Shown here: positions 7,696-14,655 of the stretch, piece by piece
How positions within the stretch are numbered: the stretch's first letter is position 1
Layout of the letters: each line of letters starts with the position of its first letter
Assembly: GCF_023509015.1 (NCBI RefSeq)
Contig: NZ_CP094975.1
Location: forward strand, 379,501 to 443,500
Source: Pseudomonas abieticivorans
GTDB taxonomy: Bacteria > Pseudomonadota > Gammaproteobacteria > Pseudomonadales > Pseudomonadaceae
DNA: 64,000 bases
Direction: 5' to 3'
Made by a program: the position numbers and the translations under genes
Notes under the pieces: model-generated
The model's input: the letters and a program-made list of their open reading frames with translations, nothing else
The model's database searches: none
Told to the model about the DNA's origin: nothing

Positions 7696-9678
7696 ATGTC
7701 TGCACATCAGAAGAAACATCCGCTCGACTTCAAAACTCAGTACGGCTTGGCCTTCGACCCGCAAGACGATGAGATCGTGGTCGACTTCTTCTGCGGTGGT
7801 GGCGGTGCCGGTACCGGACTGGAGATGGGCCTAGGGCGCGCGGTGGCCGTCGCGAAGAACCACAGCGCCGCGGCGATAAGCATGCACATCGCCAACCACC
7901 CGGCGGCGCGTCACTTCACCACTGACGTGTTCGAGGTGACCCCGACGTGGAATGCGGCGGCCGCGTCGTGGGCTGGTTTCACATGTCGCCCGACTGCACC
8001 CATCACAGCCAGGCCGCCGGCGGCCAACCGCGCAAGCGCGAGATCCGCAACTTGTCGTGGATCGGTCTAAAGTGGGGCGGCAAGAAGAAGCCCCGGGTGA
8101 TCAGCCTAGAAAACGTGAAACAGATACTTCAATGGGGCCCGTTGATCGCCAAGCGCGACAAGGCAACCGGGCGGGTGATGAAGCTGGGCGGCCAGTTCGC
8201 CGCCCCGGGCGAAATCGTGCCAGTCGGCCAGCAGTTCTTGGTGCCGGACCCGAAGCGCCGCAGCACTCCCTGGCGCCGTTTCGTTGCTCTGCTCGAAGGC
8301 ATGGGCTACGCGGTGGAGTGGCGCGTTATCAAGGCCTGTGACTTCGGCGCGCCAACCAGCCGCGAGCGCCTGTTCATGATCGCCCGGTGCGATGGCCAGC
8401 CCATCGTATGGCCCGAAGCGACCCACGCCCGCCAGCCCGCCAAGGGCCAGCAGAAGTGGCGCACTGCAGCTGACTGCATCGACTGGACCGTGCCAAGCAA
8501 AAGCATCTTCGGCCGTAAGAAGGACTTGGCCCCGGCCACCCTTAGGCGCGTAGCCAAGGGCATGAAGAAGTTCGTGATCGACAGCGCCAGCCCCTTCATC
8601 GTGCCTATTGCGAACTGGACTGGGCGAGCTGGCCCAATCGGCGCATGAGCCTCTGCGCACGGTAACGGCCTGGCCACGCGGCGGTTCCTTCGCCATGGCA
8701 AGCCCAGTCATCGCCCCGGCCACACACCAGGGCAGCGACCGGGTGAACGATCCAGGCGAACTATTGCCTACCGTAACCTGCGCCAACTGCGGCGAGCTGA
8801 CGCTGATCAGCCCAGTAATGGTGGGAGCCGGCGGGCCGCAGTACGCCGGCAAGCCTGTAGCTGCCGACCAGCCAGTCGGAACACTTATGACTCAGAGCCA
8901 CCGAGCGCTAGCCGCTGCGCACCTGGTCAAATTTAGGTTCAATGATGCCGGCAAGGCCTTAGATGAGCCGATGTCTACCATCACCAGTGGCGGCAACTAC
9001 CAGCGCCCGGCCGGTGCCGCTCACGCGATGGGTATTTGCACCGCCTACATGGCGCAAATGAACGGTGGCTTCAACACCACCGACGCCAAGCCCATGGACG
9101 ACCCGATAACAACGGTGACCAACACGGGCAGCCAGCAGCAGTTGGTGAGCGCCAGCCTGGCCACGCTGCACAAGAACTGCATCGGGCGCCCCATGGATGA
9201 ACCTGTGCCAACGATGACCGCCGGCGCCGAGCACCACGCCCTGGTCGAGTACACGCTGTCACCCGAGCACGAGGAGGGCGCCCTGCGCGTTGCCGCATTC
9301 CTAGTCAGCTACTACGGCACCGAGAACACCAGCGGCTGTAATCAGCCCGCGCCGACAGTGACCACCAAGGACCGCTTGGCCCTGGTCACCGTGCACATCA
9401 AGGGCACGCCCTACGTCATTGTCGATATCTGCCTACGGATGCTGCAGCCCCATGAGCTCTACAAGGCACAGGGCTTCCCCGCCAGCTACCAGATCGACAA
9501 GGGCGCCGACGGCCGGAAGTTCACGAAGACCGAGCAGGTGCACATGTGCGGTAACAGCGTCAGCCCACCGCCGATGGCTGCGCTGGCCAGGGCCAACGAT
9601 CCATGGCGAACCTTAGTGAATCAGTCGGAAGCTCGGAAGCTGCATAGATCGGAAGTAATAAAAAGTAGATCACGCTGA
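7696..9678 (+). pseudogene. Phage-type C5-cytosine DNA methyltransferase, two frameshifts
   Basis: All key motifs of a DNA (cytosine-5) methyltransferase are present but spread over three frames. Frame A (from 7696) has motif I, VDFFCGGGGAGTGLEMG. Frame B (about 7950-8620) has the catalytic Cys in MSPDCTHH, the ENV motif and SRERLFMIAR. Frame C (to 9678) has RMLQPHELYKAQGF and GNSVSPPPMAAL. The breaks coincide with a missing G at 7949-7950 and an extra G at 8622-8624, and they restore the original frame. Read through, it gives about 660 residues. Either the gene is inactive or both indels are assembly errors in G tracts. Such enzymes protect phage or island DNA from restriction. Confidence 0.85.
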
Positions 9679-9954
9679 ATTGCCAATCTCTAGCCGCCCG
9701 GTAGTGATTAACAACGCATACCGCTTTCCGAAATGCTTAACCCTTTCATCTAAAAAACCGGAACTATTATAACGCAATAAAATTAAACCTATTTCTTTTT
9801 CAACTTTTATCCTTACGAGAAAAAGCTACTATTCATGTGCTTCTTGCAAGTCGGGTTTGGAAAATCAACCCGACCCGCCAACTAGCAGAAGTACGCAATA
9901 CTGAAAACTGGCAAAGCAAACTTCAGACAAAAAACAAATTAAAGGAGAGCAAAT

Positions 9955-10176
9955 ATGAGTACCTCTGCAGAGATTTACGAACAAGACATAGAGCGCGCCG
10001 GCACTATAGCACCTGCTGGCACTGGCACAAATGTTGTCTGCCAAAACAAAGCAAAGATTTTCGCCTTGCTGGATGAGGCAGCCGCCTTAGCACCCGTACC
10101 TGCAAATTTTTTAATTATTGGGGCAAAGCTTGGCTTTAACGTATGGTGCGACAAGCATTGCAAGAATCTAATCTAA
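9955..10176 (+). CDS. Unknown small protein, 73 aa
   Basis: The ATG follows GGAGAGCAAAT. The product starts MSTSAEIYEQDIERAG and ends CDKHCKNLI, with no recognised domain. The surrounding 9679-9954 and 10177-10320 are strikingly AT-rich for this genome and contain no other gene, which points to foreign origin. Confidence 0.5.
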   Translation: MSTSAEIYEQDIERAGTIAPAGTGTNVVCQNKAKIFALLDEAAALAPVPANFLIIGAKLGFNVWCDKHCKNLI

Positions 10177-10355
10177 GCTAAAAGCTAACCCCCCACAAAA
10201 AAAATGGCCATCACCATAAGTGCATAGCTATTTTTTTCGAAACAACTAACCACCATTAAAAAACAACGCGACCGCTACCCTCCTAACTTCATAAAAGCTG
10301 CTCAATCCAGCTATATTTAAGTCATCCGCTGTAGCGGTGTGGCGAGGTATTGCCC

Positions 10356-10676
10356 ATGGAAACGATAAACCTGATCCAGGCCGTCCCGGTCGTTCGCGAT
10401 GAATACGGCATGTTCTGGCACCCAGACCTTCCAGGGTTTGAAGAGGGCGAGGAAGAAGAGCGCAAACAGTGGCTCGCACACCAAGGCCTGGAGGTTAAAA
10501 CAGCCCGCCCCGAATACTCCGAAGACGCGATCGCCGATCGCTACTTTGAGTCGCATGACCCGGATTGCAGCTACTGGGATCCGGCCAAACCGGATGGTGA
10601 TGGTTGGTTCATCCTCTCGATCTGCGATACGGACGATGGCCTTGTGTGCTGGTGGGCCCGGCGGGTGACGCCATGA
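10356..10676 (+). CDS. Phage-type hypothetical protein
   Basis: The ATG at 10356 has GAGG eight bases upstream. The 106-residue acidic product (EEGEEEERKQW) has a C-terminal SICDTDDGLVCWWARR. This pattern is familiar from small early genes of Pseudomonas prophages, but no function is known to me. It overlaps the next gene by 4 bases (ATGA), which implies coupled translation. Confidence 0.65.
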   Translation: METINLIQAVPVVRDEYGMFWHPDLPGFEEGEEEERKQWLAHQGLEVKTARPEYSEDAIADRYFESHDPDCSYWDPAKPDGDGWFILSICDTDDGLVCWWARRVTP

Positions 10677-11059
10677 CCAGCCGAATCCAGCGCCGCCTGC
10701 TTGAAAAAGAGAATGCTCGCCAGCCCAGCGCGCTGGTGAAGGTCCACCGTCACGAATGGCCCGGATTCCAGCCGCCGACCATCATTGAGGTTTGGCGCGC
10801 CCGCAGCTTCCTGGTCCAGATCCATACGGAGACCGAAGGCTACGAGCGCATGAGCGTCAGCCGCACCACGTACAACGGGGATAGCTGGGTCGACCAGTTG
10901 ACCTGGGACGAGCTAATGCAGCTCAAGCGCGAGTGCGGCCGCGGCGACCGGGATGCCTTCGAGGTGTACCCGGCCGACCGCGACATCGTGAATGTCGCGA
11001 ACATGCGCCACCTCTTCTTCCCGCCTGGGCGCCAGACGTTCAAGTGGTGTCGGCCCTAG
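10673..11059 (+). CDS. Phage-type hypothetical protein
   Basis: The start ATG (10673) overlaps the stop of the preceding gene, so the two form one translational unit. The 128-residue product begins MTSRIQRRLLEKENARQP and contains FLVQIHTETEGYERMSVSRT, a region resembling the small DUF7694-type proteins found in prophage early regions. The function is unknown; it probably serves the element, not the host. Confidence 0.65.
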   Translation: MTSRIQRRLLEKENARQPSALVKVHRHEWPGFQPPTIIEVWRARSFLVQIHTETEGYERMSVSRTTYNGDSWVDQLTWDELMQLKRECGRGDRDAFEVYPADRDIVNVANMRHLFFPPGRQTFKWCRP

Positions 11060-11112
11060 AGACCGAGCCTCATATACGAATCAATCTCTACTGCCTGCGG
11101 GGGTTCGGCGTA

Positions 11113-11403
11113 TCACCGACACCACTGCGTTTCGCAAGGAATGCCGTCGTTGTCGCCATCCATTTTCATACCTGGGCAGTTACGAAGAAAAGCTTTAGCT
11201 TCGGCGCATGAAGTCATCTGAGAGCAGTACTGCCGCCCATCACAACTGAACGGAGCGCTGTCAGCAGGAGGGATTGCAGACGACACCGAAATGGATTCTT
11301 GAACAGGTTGAACCGATTGCCTTGCACTCAGCCACTCCTCGACGTGAGGGAAAAACTTCCATGCTACAGCGGCTGCTACAAGCAGCCAGATCACAGTCTT
11401 CAT
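11113..11403 (-). CDS. Excalibur-domain protein with signal anchor
   Basis: The 96-residue product begins with a hydrophobic segment (MKTVIWLLVAAAVAWKFF) and ends with an Excalibur calcium-binding motif (CAEAKAFLRNCPGMKMDGDN, then DGIPCETQWC), with DxDxDG-type ligands and paired Cys. Such domains sit on the cell surface or accompany nucleases; here no nuclease domain is present. It runs against the phage-type genes around it. Confidence 0.75.
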   Translation of the reverse strand: MKTVIWLLVAAAVAWKFFPHVEEWLSARQSVQPVQESISVSSAIPPADSAPFSCDGRQYCSQMTSCAEAKAFLRNCPGMKMDGDNDGIPCETQWCR

Positions 11404-11521
11404 ACCCTTCTTCCTTGATCAATAAATCCTGACCGAGCATTTTCGGCCGTCACGGGCCTCAACGCAACGTTCCGACCAATCATCCATCTAGCCTGCCGGG
11501 GTTCGGCGGGAAGGAATCGTT

Positions 11522-11845
11522 ATGACCAAAGAACAGCTTGCCGCCCTGCCGGCACAGATCAAGACCGCGGCCCAGGCCGGCCTGGATGCGGCGGCTGCCT
11601 GCCCCAATGACGGCGGCAGCGCCAACCTCGACCGGGTCGTCATCCGCATGCGAGATATGCGCGAGTCCGCGGTGATCGGCCTGCCGGGCTACCTGACGAA
11701 AGCCAGTACCAGGCACCCGCGCGGGCTGCACCTCGACACCCCATTCCCCGGCCAAGGCAATCAGCGCGCCGCCGGCGTACGCGCCATGCACAAGTCACTG
11801 CAGGACCAGGGCGTGGACTGCTACGTCTACTACCAAGTCGATTAA
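11522..11845 (+). CDS. Phage-type hypothetical protein, 107 aa
   Basis: GGAAGGAATCGTT precedes the ATG. The product starts MTKEQLAALPAQIKTAAQAG and ends CYVYYQVD. No domain is recognised. Its place just before the excisionase-like gene and integrase is typical of a small prophage early gene. Confidence 0.6.
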   Translation: MTKEQLAALPAQIKTAAQAGLDAAAACPNDGGSANLDRVVIRMRDMRESAVIGLPGYLTKASTRHPRGLHLDTPFPGQGNQRAAGVRAMHKSLQDQGVDCYVYYQVD

Positions 11846-11884
11846 TCCCTTCCGCCGCCATAGGGCGGCCACCCAGAGGTATCC

Positions 11885-12097
11885 ATGAAGCGAGAACTGA
11901 TCAAGATCAGCGAGTTCCGCCGGCGGCGCTGGGGCCCAAATGGCACCCCGCAGTGCTCGCAAGCCATCCGCAACCACATCCGTAACGGCCTGATCCCAGG
12001 CGAACAAATCGGCAAGCTCTGGTACGTTGACTGGGCGGCCTTCACGAAATCTGACGGTAACGACCTGGTCGCGATGGTATTGAAAGGAGCCGCGTAA
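11885..12097 (+). CDS. Excisionase-like DNA-binding protein
   Basis: The 70-residue basic product (ISEFRRRRWGPNG ... QAIRNHIRNGLIPGEQIGKLWYVDWAAF) reads as a short winged-helix of the excisionase type: a helix, a turn and a GKLWYVD beta-wing. Excisionases bend att DNA and direct integrase to excision. Its stop overlaps the integrase ATG by one base (TAATG), and AAAGGAG serves the integrase, so the two are coupled. With the integrase broken it probably has nothing to act with. Confidence 0.75.
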   Translation: MKRELIKISEFRRRRWGPNGTPQCSQAIRNHIRNGLIPGEQIGKLWYVDWAAFTKSDGNDLVAMVLKGAA

Positions 12098-13208
12098 TGG
12101 CGCCGCGCCCACGCAACAAATCAAATCGGGGCCTTCCCCAGAACCTGTACGTCGATGAGCGCCGGGGCACTTACCGGTACCGGCGCCCCACGGATGGCAA
12201 GTGGTTCCAGTTTTGCACTGACCGGCTCAAGGCTATAGATGCCGCGAAGCAGCTGAACCTGGCGTTCCTCAAGGGTGCCGACCTGGTCGGTGCCGTACTG
12301 GGCGAGACTTCCGACCTGTTTACGGCCTTCCTAGACCTTTACGAATCCAAGATCCTACCCGAGCGCGAGCTGGCGAAGGGCACCTTGGGGCTGTACGCCG
12401 TACACTTCCGGCGCTTCCGTAAGGCGTTCGAGGGCAAGGCCGTGGACCAGATCACCATTCGGATGGTCGCGGAGATGCTGGACTCACTGACGCCGCGCAC
12501 GGCAAACCAATGCCGGGCGCTGCTGATCGATATCTTCAATCACGCGGCGTCAAAGGGGTTGTGCCCGGACAACCCTGCGGCGAGCACCATCAACCGCATC
12601 GAGATAAAGACACGAAAGCGCCACACCGTCGAAGGGCTGAAGGCTATCCGCGAGAAGTCGCCGATTTGGCTGCAGAACGCAATCGACTTCGCCCTTATCA
12701 CCGCCCAGCGACGAACCGATATCCTCGCCATGAAATTCGAGGACCAGCGCGACGGTTACCTCTATGTCGTCCAGCAGAAGACGGCAAAAGCCAGCGATGC
12801 CGCCTGGGTCAGATTCAAGGTAACAGACGAACTTCAGCGGGTGATCAGCAGGTGCCGCGACAATGTCGTGTCACCGTTCCTGATTCACCGCCGGCCGGAG
12901 CGGAAAAAGCAGAAGCAGGCCGAAACGAAAGAGCACTGGACCAAGATTGAGGAGCGGTATTTGACCAGAGCATTCAAGGAGGCCAGAGAGGCGGCGGACT
13001 GTTACAAGGCCTGGAAGGAAGAAGAGATGCCGGGCTCGAAGTCAGGGCGCTTTCGCTATTCCTGTATAAGAAAGCCGGAAAAGACGGGCAGAAGATCGCC
13101 GGGCACGCCAGCGAGGAGATGACGAAAAACTATCTGAAGGATCACGCGAATGTAATCTGGTCAGACGCTGTGCCTGATCTAGATATCAGTGAAGGCAGAG
13201 GTTCATAG
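12097..13208 (+). pseudogene. Tyrosine integrase, frameshifted in the catalytic domain
   Basis: The N-terminal arm/core-binding part and box I (ALITAQRRTDIL, catalytic Arg near residue 205) and the beta-hairpin Lys (QQKT) are intact in the first frame. At about 13034-13037 the reading should pass into the neighbouring frame, where VRALSLFLYKKAGKDGQKIA, GHASEEMT and KNYLKDH follow to a TAG at 13206. The HxxR of box II is damaged: MPG-LEVR replaces an expected MPGFHEVR-like stretch, as if four bases including the His codon were lost. The box III His and the Tyr nucleophile are out of frame. The element's recombinase is therefore probably dead. Confidence 0.82.
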
Positions 13209-13706
13209 CTACTTCCTGGGGATATGCCGAAAGTCTTCGCCATTTTTGTGCGTAACACCCACCTGCAGGATGAGGCTAAACGCACCCAAGACGTATGTGA
13301 GGCATCCCGCGAACTCCAAGGAAGAGGTGTTCCCCTCCCCCCGCAGCCTGATGGCTTCAATGATGCTGGCCTTGTGACTTTCTAGTTTGGAGGAGTCCGG
13401 ATCAAGCGCATGGGCCATCATGTTGCGGATTCGATTGATCTTTTCGCAGACTGACCACAGTTCCGCCATGCTTCCGAGCTTTATGTCCGCCGGATACAAG
13501 GCTCGGGATAGGTCCAAAATCTGCGCAAATGTAAAACGCGAGTCTTTCAAAAACTGGGACTGGGGAACCATCTCTGAGCAAAAATCGCGAAGCATCTCTT
13601 CAAGCAATAAGTGGCATTTTAAGATGAGCGTTATGTCATCCATCTGTGACGAAAAGTGCTTTTCGAATCGCTCGTCGTGCTTTTCGCTGAACTCCACGTT
13701 GACCAT
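13209..13706 (-). CDS. HEPN-like helical protein
   Basis: The start at 13706 has GGAGGG upstream. The 165-residue product is all-helical by pattern (LILKCHLLLEEMLRDFC ... LWSVCEKINRIRNMMAHAL). RNMMAH at residues 94-99 fits the R-x4-H signature of HEPN ribonucleases. HEPN proteins act as RNA-cleaving toxins or abortive-infection effectors, and some are only structural. No MNT-type nucleotidyltransferase partner is adjacent. The gene converges on the integrase, with its stop immediately after the integrase stop, and sits at the island edge. Confidence 0.55.
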   Translation of the reverse strand: MVNVEFSEKHDERFEKHFSSQMDDITLILKCHLLLEEMLRDFCSEMVPQSQFLKDSRFTFAQILDLSRALYPADIKLGSMAELWSVCEKINRIRNMMAHALDPDSSKLESHKASIIEAIRLRGEGNTSSLEFAGCLTYVLGAFSLILQVGVTHKNGEDFRHIPRK

Positions 13707-13739
13707 GCAGCCCTCCGGTAGGACGAAGTTTTCCCGTTC

Positions 13740-13774
13740 GTTTTGCGCCAGTTTTGCGCGGGTTTTGCGCAAGC
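13740..13774 (+). repeat. 11-bp iterons beside the right att site
   Basis: Three units of GTTTTGCGC plus two variable bases occur at 13740, 13751 and 13762, spaced exactly 11 bp (about one helical turn). The last extends to TTTTGCGCAAGC, the same 12-mer found near the left att copy. They are candidate integrase arm-binding sites. Confidence 0.55.
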
Positions 13775-13785
13775 CAGAAACGACA

Positions 13786-13819
13786 AAGGGGATCAGCACC
13801 GTAAGTGACTGATCCCCTT
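13786..13819 (-). terminator. Island-supplied hairpin downstream of tRNA-Pro
   Basis: An 11-bp perfect stem (AAGGGGATCAG and CTGATCCCCTT) with a 12-base loop lies 9 bases beyond the tRNA 3' end. On the minus strand it is followed by a short TTTG, so it may replace the terminator displaced to 3514-3543. Confidence 0.5.
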
Positions 13820-13824
13820 ATCAA

Positions 13825-13876
13825 AATATGGTCGGGACGGAGTGATTCGAACACTCGACCCCTAGCACCCCATGCT
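13825..13876. repeat. Right att site within functional tRNA-Pro
   Basis: It is identical to 3554-3605 and supplies the 3' half of the intact tRNA-Pro gene. Confidence 0.92.
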
Positions 13877-13905
13877 AGTGCGCTACCGGACTGCGCTACG
13901 CCCCG
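13829..13905 (-). tRNA. tRNA-Pro (anticodon GGG)
   Basis: The 77-base cloverleaf has acceptor strands CGGGGCG and CGTCCCG (one G-U pair), an anticodon stem CTAGC/GCTAG with loop ATGGGGT giving anticodon GGG, a T loop TTCGAAT and an encoded CCA. It is the integration target of the island and stays complete because the incoming att restores its 3' half. Confidence 0.96.
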
Positions 13906-14012
13906 ACTAGGCGTGTAACTTGCTCCCTAACCTCAGGGAACGCTTAAGAATATACCTTAAGCTTTTGAATTGTGGAAGTATTTTCCCGCAGATTTTTTTG
14001 TGCCTGCGTTGC

Positions 14013-14369
14013 CTACTTCTTGAGCACCACCAGCACATCCTCCAGCTCCGAAATCATCTGGCGGATGAGCTGTTTGTATTGCGTGGTGTCGTCTTTGGCC
14101 TCGTCACCCGACAGGCGCAAGCGTGCGCCGCCGATGGTGAAGCCCTGGTCGTACAGCAGCGCGCGGATCTGGCGGATCATCAGCACGTCTTGGCGCTGAT
14201 AATACCGCCTGTTTCCGCGGCGCTTGACCGGGTTGAGCTGGGGAAATTCCTGTTCCCAGTACCGCAGTACGTGGGGTTTTACAGCGCAAAGTTCACTGAC
14301 CTCACCGATGGTGAAGTAGCGTTTGCCAGGAATCGGCGGAAGCTCGTCGTTATGACTTGGTTCCAGCAT
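14013..14369 (-). CDS. MerR-family regulator
   Basis: The 118-residue product has the MerR winged helix ([20 protein letters not shown], then [15 protein letters not shown]) and a short helical dimerisation tail. It lacks the C-terminal Cys of metal-sensing MerR proteins. The start MLEPSHND (14369) lies inside the 3' end of ihfA, giving a 20-base overlap; a longer start at 14378 is less likely. This regulator after ihfA and before tRNA-Pro is the usual Pseudomonas arrangement. Its target is unknown to me. Confidence 0.88.
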   Translation of the reverse strand: MLEPSHNDELPPIPGKRYFTIGEVSELCAVKPHVLRYWEQEFPQLNPVKRRGNRRYYQRQDVLMIRQIRALLYDQGFTIGGARLRLSGDEAKDDTTQYKQLIRQMISELEDVLVVLKK

Positions 14370-14652
14370 ATGCCTCAACTCGGGCCTTCAACTTCTGCCC
14401 TGGACGAAAGGTGACCACACGGCGAGCCGTGATCGGGATTTCTTCTCCCGTTTTTGGATTGCGGCCAGGCCGCTGGCGTTTGTCCCGCAGGTCAAAATTG
14501 CCGAAACCGGACAATTTGACCTGCTCGTTGTCTTCGAGAGCGTGCCTGATTTCCTCGAAAAACAGTTCGACCAATTCCTTGGCCTCCCGTTTATTCAGGC
14601 CCAGCTCTTCATAAAGACGTTCCGCCATTTCAGCTTTCGTCAGAGCCCCCAT
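14350..14652 (-). CDS. ihfA: Integration host factor subunit alpha
   Basis: The 100-residue DNA-bending protein has the conserved body ([20 protein letters not shown]) and the DNA-intercalating arm [11 protein letters not shown]. With IhfB it bends DNA at regulatory and recombination sites. It begins 3 bases after the pheT stop, and in enterobacteria too ihfA is the tail of the pheST operon. Confidence 0.97.
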   Translation of the reverse strand: MGALTKAEMAERLYEELGLNKREAKELVELFFEEIRHALEDNEQVKLSGFGNFDLRDKRQRPGRNPKTGEEIPITARRVVTFRPGQKLKARVEAYAGTKS

Positions 14653-14655
14653 GCG

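Larger units (their letters stand above)
3554..13876. mobile_element. Genomic island integrated in tRNA-Pro(GGG)
   Basis: A 52-bp perfect direct repeat bounds 10.3 kb. The right copy is part of the functional tRNA-Pro gene (3' half plus 4 bases); the left copy is the displaced one. The tyrosine integrase gene lies near the right end, next to the target, as usual for tRNA-site elements. Contents from left to right: LysR regulator, IS66 fragment, exported and membrane unknowns, cytosine methyltransferase (frameshifted), phage-type small genes, excisionase-like gene, integrase (frameshifted), HEPN-like gene. No structural, portal, lysis or replication genes are seen, so this is not a complete prophage. 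Confidence 0.88.

Noticed and set aside
3554..13876. A complete prophage
   Set aside because: No capsid, portal, tail, lysis or replication genes are found; only an early-arm-like gene set next to the integrase.
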